Assembly: GCF_902813185.1 (NCBI RefSeq)
Contig: NZ_LR778301.1
Span: forward strand, 372,001-436,000
Length of the DNA: 64,000 bases
Reading direction: 5' to 3'
Source: Denitratisoma oestradiolicum
GTDB taxonomy: Bacteria; Pseudomonadota; Gammaproteobacteria; Burkholderiales; Rhodocyclaceae
The notes under the pieces were generated by a model that was not told the origin of the DNA, ran no database searches, and saw only the letters and a list, made by a program, of their open reading frames with translations. A program made the position numbers and the translations under genes. Shown in pieces: positions 1 through 9,300 of this stretch (positions are counted from its first letter, which is position 1; every line of letters starts with the position of its first letter).

Positions 1-32
1 ATCGGGCAGGGCACACCACGTAGGGTTTATCG

Positions 33-641
33 ATGACCACGCGCACCAATTTCGTTCTTGTCGATTTCGAGAATGTCCAGCCCAAGGACATTGGCTTGCT
101 CAAAGACGGGCCGTTCAAGGTCAAGGTTTTTCTTGGCCCTAACCAATCCAAGGTTCCCGTCTCGCTGGCCGCAGCGCTTCAGTCCCTGGGCGATAACGCC
201 GAGTACATCGTTCTCGAAACTGCCGGGAACAATGCCCTTGATTTCCACATCGCCTATTACATCGGTGTGTTGTCAGCCGTCGAGCCAACTGCCTTCTTTC
301 ATATCATCTCCAAAGACTCCGGGTTCGATCCTCTGCTGAAGCATCTCAAGGGGAAGAAGGTCTTTGCCCAGCGCTCCATCTGTATTGGTGACATTCCCTA
401 TTTCAAGCCGGTACTTCCCTCCGCGCCAGAAACCCCGTTAGATGCTGTGGTTGCAGATCTCATCCGCCGCAAGGCAGCGAAGCCGCGGACCCAGAAGACT
501 CTGCTGAGTACCATTCATGCGCTCTTCAATAAGGAATTGTCCGAGCAGCAGCTTGCCGATTTGTTTGCATCATTGTGCAAGCGCGGCATCGTCAAGATTG
601 ATGGAAGCAAGGTTTCATATGCCCTGCCCACCAAACTCTAA
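33..641 (+). CDS. NYN/PIN-like domain protein, putative ribonuclease
   Basis: The 202-residue protein opens with a hydrophobic strand ending in Asp11-Phe-Glu-Asn14, the usual start of a NYN (PIN-like) nuclease fold. Asp70 and the Ser-Lys-Asp95 segment supply further acidic residues expected to bind catalytic metal. Residues about 135-202 form a basic linker and a small helical domain that could be winged-helix or LOTUS-like. It is likely a single-strand RNase with a C-terminal nucleic-acid-binding domain. No signal peptide or membrane segment is seen. The start is the ATG at 33 with only a weak upstream TAGGG. Its substrate is unknown, and what lies upstream is outside the window. The family call is from motif reading only. 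Confidence 0.7.
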   Translation: MTTRTNFVLVDFENVQPKDIGLLKDGPFKVKVFLGPNQSKVPVSLAAALQSLGDNAEYIVLETAGNNALDFHIAYYIGVLSAVEPTAFFHIISKDSGFDPLLKHLKGKKVFAQRSICIGDIPYFKPVLPSAPETPLDAVVADLIRRKAAKPRTQKTLLSTIHALFNKELSEQQLADLFASLCKRGIVKIDGSKVSYALPTKL

Positions 642-720
642 CGATTCAAGAACGTGAGAAACATCCAGGAGCGCCAGCTTCGTCATGCGCCACAAGATGG
701 CTGTGCTCACAACACTGCGC

Positions 721-757
721 TTGACATACTATTTGTGATATATCCATAATGTGATAT
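721..757 (+). promoter_or_regulatory. higBA promoter with repeated operator-like octamer
   Basis: A perfect TTGACA -35 box (721-726) is followed after 18 bases by CATAAT (745-750). The octamer TGTGATAT occurs twice, at 734-741 and 750-757, sixteen bases apart. The first copy lies in the spacer and the second overlaps the toxin start codon. This suits autoregulation by the downstream Xre-type antitoxin. The expected transcription start is at or within a base or two of the ATG at 756, so the message may be leaderless. Confidence 0.6.
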
Positions 758-1040
758 GTGGCAGATCGAAGAGCACCGTCGTGTCGACAAACAGCTTTCT
801 GGCTCGGTCCCCATCGAGGTTCTGAAGCGTTACGAGAAATGGAAAGACATTGCCAGGCTTTCCGGGCCGCAGGGTTTGCGGGTCATCAAGGGGTTTCACG
901 ACGAAGCCTTGTCTGGTGAATGGAAGGGGCATCGTTCTTCACGACTCGGGCTTCAGTGGCGCGTGATCTACAGGGTTGTCGCCAACGTGTTGCAGATGCA
1001 GGTTGTTCATGTCGTTGCCCACGATTACAGGAGGCCATGA
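756..1040 (+). CDS. higB: HigB/RelE-type toxin
   Basis: A 94-residue basic protein with the RelE/ParE-superfamily layout: N-terminal helices (WQIEEHRRVDKQL), a mid-protein G-FHDEAL-GEWKGHRSSRL segment, then strands WRVIYRV and VHVVAHD ending in a basic tail. Members are usually ribosome-dependent or free mRNA interferases, though some inhibit gyrase, so the target is not proven. The next gene encodes an Xre-type helix-turn-helix protein whose ATG begins one base after this stop codon, the toxin-first order typical of higBA. The promoter is unusually close to the ATG, and no Shine-Dalgarno sequence can precede it if transcription starts at the predicted base. Confidence 0.82.
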   Translation: MWQIEEHRRVDKQLSGSVPIEVLKRYEKWKDIARLSGPQGLRVIKGFHDEALSGEWKGHRSSRLGLQWRVIYRVVANVLQMQVVHVVAHDYRRP

Positions 1041-1041
1041 A

Positions 1042-1302
1042 ATGAAAGAGTTTCGTCCCGCAAAAAAGCGGGCTGAGGTTTCGGTGGGGGAGTCCGTTCG
1101 TATCCTGCGGGAACTCCAGGAACTGAGCCAAAGCCAACTGTCCGTACTCACCGGCATCCCGCAAGCCACCATCTCCGCCATCGAGAATGGTCGAGTGAAC
1201 CTGGGTGTCGAGCGCGCCAAGGTCCTGGCCCGTGCTCTCCAATGTCATCCTGCGGTACTCGTGTTTCCCGGCTGGGAAGTGCCACTTGAGCATGCTGCAT
1301 AG
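1042..1302 (+). CDS. higA: HigA-type antitoxin, Xre-family HTH protein
   Basis: The 86-residue protein contains a helix-turn-helix at about residues 20-70 (LRELQELSQSQLSVLTG, then IPQATISAIENGRVNLG), the HTH_3/Xre fold of HigA antitoxins. It should neutralise the preceding toxin and bind the shared promoter. The ATG at 1042 was chosen because GGAGG lies just upstream at 1030-1034, inside the end of the toxin gene, which points to translational coupling. A longer in-frame version starting at 976 would lie within the toxin coding region and is not favoured. The N-terminus (MKEFRPAKKRAE) is short and basic. Confidence 0.82.
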   Translation: MKEFRPAKKRAEVSVGESVRILRELQELSQSQLSVLTGIPQATISAIENGRVNLGVERAKVLARALQCHPAVLVFPGWEVPLEHAA

Positions 1303-1329
1303 ATTGTTTCTGGCCTCTGAGTGAGGCTC

Positions 1330-1446
1330 TAAGGAAATGCTGAACAAGTCCCAATGCGTCATTCCGGCGAACGCCGGAATCCAGGAAAATCAACGCACTG
1401 GACACCGGCCTTCGCCGGTGTGACGGACTTAATCAGTGTTTCCCTA
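1330..1446. repeat. Small palindromic MITE-like element, copy 1
   Basis: About 117 bases holding two nested hairpins: ATTCCGGCGAACGCCGGAAT (1361-1380) and CACCGGCCTTCGCCGGTG. Imperfect terminal inverted repeats bound it, TAAGGAAATGCTGA on the left and TCAGTGTTTCCCTA on the right. A second copy lies in opposite orientation at 2922-3024. No coding potential is seen. It may also terminate higBA transcripts. Confidence 0.75.
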
Positions 1447-1506
1447 ACGCTTTGCCACCCACGAGTTGCGATGCCGCAAGTGGAGTTGGGTGCCCGGCCT
1501 GCCCGC

Positions 1507-2301
1507 TTATTCCCCTGCCGTGAAGGTGTAGGCCTCCATGGCCAGGGCGGCCAGGGTGGTTTCCTGGAACAGGCAACGGCTGTGGGGGCGCTCTCCTGCG
1601 GCGCCCAGGGCCACGTAGAGGGGCAGTAGGTGTTCCTCACTGGGATGGGCACGGTGGGCGTGGGGGGCCTGGCGGCGGTAGTCGAAGAGGGCCGGCAGAT
1701 CACCCCGGGTCAGGGCGGCGGCGAACCAGTCGCGGAATTCGGTGACGTAGGGCAGGGCGAGGCCATCGGCTGCATCCCATTGCACATCACCCAGGTTGTG
1801 GGTCAGGCTGCCCGAGGCCAGCACCAGGATGCCCCGGCCGGGCAGGTCGGCCAGGGCGCGGCCCAGATGGTAGTGATCCTCCGGCGTGGCTTGGGGCATC
1901 ACCGAGAGCTGGATCACCGGCACGTCGGCCTCCGGGTAGAGGAAAGAGAGGGGCACCCAGGCGCCGTGGTCCAGGCCCCGCTCCGGTGCCAGGGTGGCGC
2001 CGGTCAGGCGTTGCGCCAGTTCTTCGGCCAGGGCCGGGGCGCCGGGGGCCGGATAGCGCAGGGCATGGAGTGCGTCGGGGAAGCCGTAAAAGTCGTGGAG
2101 GGTGGGCGGCGCGGGATGGCTGCTCAGGGCCGGCTGCCGGGTGGTCCAGTGGGCCGAAACGGCGACGATGGCCTGGGGCCGTGGCATTTCCTGCCCCAGC
2201 TTCGCCCAGGCCGGGCCGGTACGCCCCGGAGTCAGGGCCAGGGTGGGCGCCCCGTGGGAGACAAACAGGGGCGGCAGCCAGACGGAACCGGACGAAGTCA
2301 T
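1507..2301 (-). CDS. ygiD: DODA-type extradiol aromatic ring-opening dioxygenase (YgiD/LigB-like)
   Basis: At 264 residues this matches the single-domain LigB/YgiD family (about 260-270). Visible metal or catalytic residues are His16 in FVSHGAPT, His51 in VSAHWTT, His112 in LDHGAWVPL and His168 in GSLTHNLGD. The family cleaves catecholic rings such as 4,5-DOPA using a non-heme divalent metal in the cytoplasm. The ATG at 2301 was chosen; an upstream in-frame TTG at 2316 overlaps the stop codon of the preceding nitroreductase, so the two genes are translationally coupled. A flavin reductase-like partner and inverted repeats on both sides make this a compact two-gene cassette. The substrate is unknown. 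Confidence 0.86.
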   Translation of the reverse strand: MTSSGSVWLPPLFVSHGAPTLALTPGRTGPAWAKLGQEMPRPQAIVAVSAHWTTRQPALSSHPAPPTLHDFYGFPDALHALRYPAPGAPALAEELAQRLTGATLAPERGLDHGAWVPLSFLYPEADVPVIQLSVMPQATPEDHYHLGRALADLPGRGILVLASGSLTHNLGDVQWDAADGLALPYVTEFRDWFAAALTRGDLPALFDYRRQAPHAHRAHPSEEHLLPLYVALGAAGERPHSRCLFQETTLAALAMEAYTFTAGE

Positions 2302-2312
2302 GGGGCGGTCTT

Positions 2313-2903
<591 letters not shown>

Positions 2904-2921
2904 GGTGGGCTCCTTTGTGCG

Positions 2922-3024
2922 TTAAGGAAATGCTGATTACGTCCGTCACACCGGCGAATGCCGGTGTCCAGGTTATCGATTTTCCTGGATTCCGGCATTC
3001 GCCGGAATGACGAATTCATCATCA
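2922..3024. repeat. Small palindromic MITE-like element, copy 2 (inverted)
   Basis: This is the reverse-oriented counterpart of the element at 1330-1446. It has hairpins CACCGGCGAATGCCGGTG and ATTCCGGCATTCGCCGGAAT, and the outer TTAAGGAAATGCTGATT end is kept on the left. The right outer end has lost the AAGGAAA part. With copy 1 it brackets the dioxygenase/nitroreductase pair. Confidence 0.72.
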
Positions 3025-3049
3025 GGGGTGGCACCTGCCACCGCGTGTG

Positions 3050-3700
3050 TTAAACCATCTTCACCACGATATCGTGCAGTGTATTGGCGCAATGGGCCAT
3101 GCGCTCGGCGGCGTTGGTGAGGTGGCGGTAGATTTCGCGGCGCTTGAACATGCGGATGTAGTCGTCTCCCTGGAATAACTGGGCCAGGGCCTTGCGGTAG
3201 AGCTTTTCCACCTTGCGCTCGGCGCGCCGCGCCAGGTCCGCATCGGCGGCAGACTCGGCCGGGTTTTTGCCCAGCTTCTCGAAACCATCCCGCAGGGATA
3301 CGGTGCCCTCGTGGAGATGCTGGGCCATTTGCAGGGTGAAGGCATCGGGCGTGATGCCCAGGGCGTCCATTTCCGAGACCGTGTCCTTGCAGTAATTGAC
3401 GATCTCGTCCAGGTGGGTGATGGCCCGATAGAGATCTTCCCGATCGATGGGGGTGGAGAAGGCCTCGTTCAGGGTATGAATGTTATGAACCTTGACCTTG
3501 TCAGCGGCGTGCTCATCCTCGCGGATCTGCTCCCCCACCTCGGCCTCGCCGCATTCCATATAGCGCACCAGCAGTGCCACGGTGTGCTCCACCTGGCGGC
3601 TCTGTTCGTGGAGCAGGACGAAGAAGTCCGGCATGCTGGGGAAAAAGCGCTCAAAGAGACGAGCCAGCAGGCTCTTGTTTTCCGGGTTCTGAGGAATCAT
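3050..3700 (-). CDS. DUF47/PhoU-like phosphate transport accessory protein
   Basis: A 216-residue all-helical, charged protein (RFFPSMPDFFVLLHEQS, then repeated amphipathic helices with E-HAADK) typical of the DUF47 (TIGR00153) family, related to PhoU. These are found next to PiT transporters and are thought to modulate them. The ATG at 3700 overlaps the last four bases of the PiT gene (ATGA junction), so translation is coupled. No membrane segment is seen, so a cytoplasmic location is expected. A longer reading frame extending upstream to 4489 translates the wrong frame of PiT in its first half and is not a real N-terminus. Confidence 0.88.
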   Translation of the reverse strand: MIPQNPENKSLLARLFERFFPSMPDFFVLLHEQSRQVEHTVALLVRYMECGEAEVGEQIREDEHAADKVKVHNIHTLNEAFSTPIDREDLYRAITHLDEIVNYCKDTVSEMDALGITPDAFTLQMAQHLHEGTVSLRDGFEKLGKNPAESAADADLARRAERKVEKLYRKALAQLFQGDDYIRMFKRREIYRHLTNAAERMAHCANTLHDIVVKMV

Positions 3701-4749
3701 GGCGTGCTCCCGAACGGCGCCAGCGCGGCGCGCAAGATGAAGTAAAAAACGATGGAGGTGATGGCGGCGCCGGGGATGGTGACCACCCAGGTGGTGGCGA
3801 TCTCGCCGGCCTTGGCCCAGCGCACGGCCCGGGGTCGTTCCGAGGCGCCGATGCCCATGATGGAGGTGGCCACCACGTGGGTGGTGGATACCGGCGCTCC
3901 CAGGGCCGAGGCGGAGAGGATCACTGCGGCGGAGGTGAGCTGGGAATCCAGGGCATGGAGGGGCCGCACCTTGTAGATGGCGAAGCCCAGGGTGCGCACG
4001 ATGCGCCAGCCGCCGGAGAGGATGCCCAGGGTCAGGGCCGTGGCGCAGGCCAGCATGACCCAGAGGGGCACCTCGAACTTGTCGATGAAGCCGCCCAGCA
4101 TCAGCACCAGGGTCAGCATGCCCATGCTCTTCTGGGCATCGTTGGCGCCGTGGGAGAAACCCAGGGCGGCGGCGGTGAGGAACTGGGCGTTGCGCAGGCC
4201 TCGGTTGAGAGTGGGCCGGGCCCGGCGCAACAGCCACTGCATCAGACGGTGGATGCCGAAGCCGACCCAGAAGCCGACCAGAGGCGAGAGCAGCAGGGCC
4301 AGCAACACCTTCATCACGCCGGTGACATGGCCCTGGCTTAGCTCGCTCAGCCCCCAGACCACATGATTCGCCCCCGCCGACACCACCACCGCGCCGGCCA
4401 GCCCCCCCACCAGGGCGTGGGAGGAGGAGGAGGGGATGCCGCGCCACCAGGTCAGCAGGTTCCAGGCGATGGCCCCGACCAGGCCGCACAGCAGTATGAC
4501 CAGGGCATCCAGGCGCGGAAGGTCATCCAGATGCACGAACTTGCCGATGGTGTTGGCCACCGCCGTGCCTCCCAGCAGGGGACCAAGAAATTCGCAACAG
4601 GCCACGATCAGCACGGCCTGGACCGGGGTCATGGCCCGGGAGGCGATGACGCTGGCGACAATGTTGGCGGCGTCGTGGAAACCGTTGGTGTAATCGAAGA
4701 TCAGGACGATGAATATCGTGGCGACAGCCAGGGCGAGAACGGGGTCCAT
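3697..4749 (-). CDS. pit: PiT-family inorganic phosphate transporter
   Basis: A 350-residue hydrophobic protein with about ten membrane segments and both copies of the PiT signature: DYTNGFHDAANIVAS near the N-terminus and GFSHGANDAQKSMG after the central basic loop (LLRRARPTLNRG). PiT proteins are low-affinity metal-phosphate/proton symporters of the inner membrane. It is somewhat shorter than E. coli PitA (about 500), as is common for the two-gene PiT-DUF47 arrangement seen here. The DUF47 gene follows with a four-base overlap. The start ATG at 4749 leads directly into the first membrane helix. Confidence 0.92.
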   Translation of the reverse strand: MDPVLALAVATIFIVLIFDYTNGFHDAANIVASVIASRAMTPVQAVLIVACCEFLGPLLGGTAVANTIGKFVHLDDLPRLDALVILLCGLVGAIAWNLLTWWRGIPSSSSHALVGGLAGAVVVSAGANHVVWGLSELSQGHVTGVMKVLLALLLSPLVGFWVGFGIHRLMQWLLRRARPTLNRGLRNAQFLTAAALGFSHGANDAQKSMGMLTLVLMLGGFIDKFEVPLWVMLACATALTLGILSGGWRIVRTLGFAIYKVRPLHALDSQLTSAAVILSASALGAPVSTTHVVATSIMGIGASERPRAVRWAKAGEIATTWVVTIPGAAITSIVFYFILRAALAPFGSTP

Positions 4750-4810
4750 CTATTTGGCGCTCATGGAAGCCAATTTTCTGCTTCGGTCCATGAAATACGC
4801 GAGAGGCAGG

Positions 4811-4903
4811 AAGGCCCACCCCCTCCCGGCCTCCCCCTCTCCGGGGGAGGTGACGATAATGGCCCCGCCCTGAGGCGGGGATGGGGATAGGGGTGGGGGG
4901 CGT
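4811..4903. repeat. GC-rich intergenic palindromic repeat (family A)
   Basis: Pyrimidine-rich CCCACCCCCTCCC and CCCCCTCTCCGGGGGAGG are followed by a second hairpin, CCCCGCCCTGAGGCGGGG, and a G-rich tail. Similar blocks occur at about 20150, 23400-23570, 42123-42338, 49655-49800 and 62597-62720. It lies between dacB and pit and encodes nothing. Confidence 0.65.
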
Positions 4904-4958
4904 TCAATTTGCCTTTGCGCATTTTCATTCTCGGGGATGGTGCTGGCGACCAAGCGCA

Positions 4959-6368
4959 TCAGTCTACTTGGCCCGCGCCCTGATAGACCCATTGCAGCAG
5001 GGCGTCCTGGGCCTCCTGGCCCGCCTCGGCCCGGGGGTGATTGATCAGGAAGACCACGATCCACTCCTGTCCGTTCCGGTCCCGCACATAGCCTGCGATG
5101 GCCTTGACGCCGTCCAGGCTGCCGGTCTTGAGGTGGCCGTGGCCGGCGATACCCTGGCCATTCATGCGTTTCTTCAGGGTGCCATCCACCGCCACCAGGG
5201 GCAGGGAGGCGACGAATTCCGGCATCAGCGGGCTGGCGTGGGCGACCTGGAGCAGGCGCGCCAGATGGTCGGCGGAGATGCGTTCCCGCCGGGACAGGCC
5301 GGAGCCGTTTTCCATTACCAACTCGGGAAAGTCGAGGCGGTTGTCAGCCAGCCAGCGGCGAATGGCCTGCCCGGCGGTGTCGGCGTTGCCCTCCCCCAGG
5401 CTGAGGAAGAGCTGGCGCGCCATCACATTGTTGCTGTACTTGTTGATGTCCCGTACCACTTCGGCCAGGCTGGGCGAATCCAGATCGGCGGCGCGCCAGG
5501 CCGTATCCGGCACCGGCCCGGCCTTCAGGCCGCCCCGCAGCCGTCCCCCCAGTTCGCTCCACAACTGGCGGAACAGTCCCAGCAGATAGGCGTCGGAGGG
5601 CAGCGGGGCCAGTTGCCAGTTGCGTTCGCCGCAACTGGCCGGATAGACGCCGCTCAGGGTCAGGCGGTAGCCGTCGGGCGTCGGGTCCACGCTGCTGCGC
5701 AGACCTTCCTTCCAATCGCCGCAGCCATTGCGGCCCAGGCGCAGTTCATTGACCAGCTCCAGGCCCTCGATGATCGGTTCCGGCAGGGCCGCAACGGTGC
5801 CCTGGAGCGGGTTCGGCACCAGGGTCAGTTGCAGGGCCTTGAAGTTCACCAACAGGGCGTCGGGAGCCACGTTGTAGGGCCGCAGGGGCTTGTCGTCGAT
5901 GGGGCCGGTGTCATGGCCGGCGAGATCGAAGCGGCTGCGATCCACCACCAGATCGCCTTGAATCTCCCGGATGCCCCGTGCCCGCAACTGCCGCAGCAGG
6001 CGCCAGAATTGCTCCAGGGTCAGCTTCGGGTCGCCGCTGCCCTTCAGGTAGAGATTGCCGATGGCGCCCCCCTGGGGCGGTGCGTCGCTGTAGAGCTCGG
6101 TCTTCCAGACATGAGCCGGCCCCAGCAGTCTGAGAGCGCCATAGGTGGTCAACAGCTTCATGGTGGAGGCCGGATTCATCGGGCGCTGGGCGTTGACGCT
6201 CAGGACCACCTTGCCGCTGCCGACTGCCTCCACCTGGAGGGCCACGGCGCCGGGAAGAATGCCGGCCTGCTGGAGGGCACGGGCCACGGCGGGGGGCAGA
6301 GGCTGGGCCTGGACGGGAAGGGCCAGCAGCAGGCTGATCAGCAACAGGTGCAGGACGGAGAGCTTCAG
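4959..6368 (-). CDS. dacB: D-alanyl-D-alanine carboxypeptidase/endopeptidase, PBP4 family
   Basis: The protein carries the three penicillin-binding motifs of the S13 family: S-T-M-K in NPASTMKLLTTYG, S-N-N in NKYSNNVMARQL and K-T-G in HLKTGSLDGV. About 470 residues fits PBP4. It trims or cleaves peptidoglycan cross-links in the periplasm. The start is unusual. No ATG or GTG exists; a TTG at 6344 would leave a signal peptide without its positive charge. A CTG at 6368 lies five bases after GGGAGAG, overlaps the TGA of the preceding cyclase gene and gives a proper signal peptide (residues K-L-S-V-L-H-L-L-L, cleavage after VQAQ). The CTG start is used here but is inferred. Confidence 0.85.
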   Translation of the reverse strand: MKLSVLHLLLISLLLALPVQAQPLPPAVARALQQAGILPGAVALQVEAVGSGKVVLSVNAQRPMNPASTMKLLTTYGALRLLGPAHVWKTELYSDAPPQGGAIGNLYLKGSGDPKLTLEQFWRLLRQLRARGIREIQGDLVVDRSRFDLAGHDTGPIDDKPLRPYNVAPDALLVNFKALQLTLVPNPLQGTVAALPEPIIEGLELVNELRLGRNGCGDWKEGLRSSVDPTPDGYRLTLSGVYPASCGERNWQLAPLPSDAYLLGLFRQLWSELGGRLRGGLKAGPVPDTAWRAADLDSPSLAEVVRDINKYSNNVMARQLFLSLGEGNADTAGQAIRRWLADNRLDFPELVMENGSGLSRRERISADHLARLLQVAHASPLMPEFVASLPLVAVDGTLKKRMNGQGIAGHGHLKTGSLDGVKAIAGYVRDRNGQEWIVVFLINHPRAEAGQEAQDALLQWVYQGAGQVD

Positions 6369-9300
6369 TTGGTCTCTCCCGCGTAGACCTCGATCCGGTC
6401 CCGCCCCGCTGCCTTGGCGGCATACAGGGCGGTATCGGCGGCCCGCATCAGCTCGGTCGCGTCCTGGCCCTGGTCCGGTGCCTGGGCGATGCCCACCGAC
6501 ACCGTGACCGGGGGCAGCATGCTGCGATGAAAATTGATCGCCATGCCACGGATCAACTGGCAGATCGTCTCCAGTCGATGGCGGGCGTCCTCGGTGTTGG
6601 AGGCGGGCATGATCACCGATAGCTCTTCGCCGCCATAGCGGCAGGCGATGTCGCTGCGGCGCAGGTTTTCCCGCAGCACCCGGCCGATCTCCCGCAGCAC
6701 CTGGTCGCCGGCCTCGTGGCCGTAGGAGTCGTTGAAGCGCTTGAAGTGGTCGATGTCCAGCATGGCGACGGTCAGGGTCTGCTTTTCCCGCAGGGCGCGG
6801 TGCAGTTCCCGGGGCAGGGTTTCATCCTGGTAGCGGCGATTGAACAACCCGGTCAGTTGGTCGTGGGTGGCCTGCTCGCGCATGGCTTCCCGCATCCTCA
6901 GGTTGGACAGGGACAGCTTGATGGTCTCCCCCGCCGAGCGCAGCAACTCTCGCAGGTTTTCCCGGTCCTTCTGCTCCAGCTTTGGCGGATAGGCCAGGTG
7001 CATCAGACCGATCATGTCGCCGTGCACCACCAGGGGCAGGCACAGATAGCCATGGAGAGGGATGGTCTCGAAATGCTTGCAGACCAGATCATTGGCGGGA
7101 TCGACTACCTCGATCATCTGGCCCTGGCGCAGGGCCCAGCAGTCGTCGGCCTGAAACAATGAGGCCAGGCCCGCTTCATCGCCCCAGACCACGGCAGATT
7201 CCAGTCCATGAGCACGGGGTAGGGCAAGTCCCCCCGAGATGCCGGGGAACAGCTCGCTCAGGGTGACGCGAACGATGACATGGGCCTCGTCTTCGTTGCT
7301 GCAACTCTGGATCAGGTCGTTCAAACGGTGCAGCAGGGTGTTCTGGCGATGGTGGGCCTCCAGTTCCGCCACCATTCGCGACATGTTGTCCAGAGTCTGC
7401 TGCTGGGCGGCCTCTGTTGCCATGCGCTCGGTGAAGTCGCGGCCGAAGACGGTGACGCCGGTAACGCGCCCGTGGCTGTTCCTGATGGGGCAGAAGGAGA
7501 AGTCCATCCAGCGGGGCTGGCCGGCCGGCCCGGCCAACTGCATCTCGATGACAAACTTTTCTCCCGCCAGCGCCCGCTCGTAATGCTTTCGCCATTCGGT
7601 TTCCCCCTCCATCACCGCGCTGTCGCCAGGCATCAGTTCGTAGCCGAAGAGGTCGATGGACAACTCGGCGAAGGCGCTGTTGCGGATCACCACGCGCAGC
7701 TCGGTATCCACCGACCAGACGATGCGGTCGGTGTTCTCGATCAGGGCCGACAGGTCCGCCTCGCTGCGACGCAGGCTCTCCACCTCCTGGTGTTCGGTGA
7801 TGTCCAGCACGGTGCCCACGACCCGCTCGGACTTTCCATCCGGGCTGGCCACAATCTGCCCCCGTACCTGTACCTGACGGGACTCGCCGGTGGGCAGCAG
7901 GATGCGAAACTGGGTGGAGCAGACCCCATGCTGGCCTATGGTCTTCAGGTGGTCGGTGATTTCTCCGTGATGCTCCGGGGCGATCAGGGCCAGCACATTG
8001 TCCAGGTCCGGCTGGAAGGTCTCTGGGGCCTGGCCGCAAATGCGGAACACCTCCTCGGACCACTCGAAATGCCGACTTCCCGGATCGAAGGCCCAGCTAC
8101 CCATCCGGGCCATCTGCTGGGCCTCCTTGAGCAGTCGTTCGCTGGCCCGCAGCCGAGAGTCGGAGCGCTTGCGCTGGATCAGCTTCCAGATGTCGATAGC
8201 ATGAAGCTGAAGCAGCCTCACGTCATCATCGTCATAGGGCGCTTCCTTGTTGCCGACACCGGCGATGGCCCGGATCAATCCCCCCTCCAGGACCGGCACC
8301 CCCAGATGGCGGCGGATCGGCGCATGGCCTTCCGGCAGGCCGCGGCGGCCGGTGGCGTGGAGGTAATCGTTGTGCACCACCGGTTGGCGCAGGCGAGCGC
8401 AGTCGACCCAGATGCCGGCCTGCTCGATAGGGTAATGGCGTTCCTCCACGGCCCGGCAGTTCTCCAGAGTGGAGTGAGACCAGGCCACCAGCTCGATGCT
8501 GCGCTGATCCTCATTGATAAAATGAAAATAGGCGACCCGACTGTTGGTCAGGAGCTGGGCCTCTTCGATGCCCTCCTGGATGATTTCCCGCTCGCTCAGT
8601 TGCTCGATGCGTTCGCTGAGAGATAGGGCGGCGGCAATGCGGCGCTCGTTGCGGACCTGGGTGTCCTCGCTGCGGAGCAGGCTGGTCAGGCGCTGCCGGC
8701 TACGGCGGGACATCACCCCGATGGCAAAAACCCCCAGCAGCCAGATGCCGCCATGGGTCCAGGCCAGCAGTGTCATATGGTCCTCCATTTCCTCGCGGAA
8801 GGGAGCCATGGGTACCTGGACGCTGATGCCGCCGCGGACGCCGCCCACGGGAATGTCCATGTCCTCGTGACAGCTCATGCAGCTCTTCTCCATGTATACC
8901 GGGCGGATCAGGCGCAGGGTTTCGGCACCGTTGATGTTGGTCAGGGCTGCGACCTTCTTGTCGCCCTGTTCGAAGCGTTGCAGTGCCTGGCGTTCCCAGG
9001 GGTCCGGCGCATTGTTGGGATTTCTCAGCTTGAGGCTGGTCAGGTGGCCCCTGATGCCATTTGCGGCGGCGAACTCTTCCATCAACTGGCGGGTGGCGTA
9101 GGCTGGATTCATCAGAGTCAGGGCCATGCCCGAGGTGGTCACCACATCCCGTTGAGGTACCTTCAGATAGGGATTGGGCGTGGTGCGCTCGTTCGGTCGC
9201 ACATAGACGCCGCCATGGCTGGCCAGCCAGCGCCGCACTGACAGGTCCTTGTCCAGGTAGGCATTGGCCACCAGGGTCGCATGCTCGACGCCTTCACCAC

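Noticed and set aside
3050..4489. A 479-residue minus-strand frame covering DUF47 and part of pit
   Set aside because: The first half is an out-of-frame reading of the PiT transporter; the DUF47 protein properly starts at 3700 with an ATGA overlap.
4881..6386. A 501-residue plus-strand frame opposite dacB
   Set aside because: The minus strand carries all three penicillin-binding motifs; the plus-strand product is Gln/Gly/His-rich and lacks any domain.
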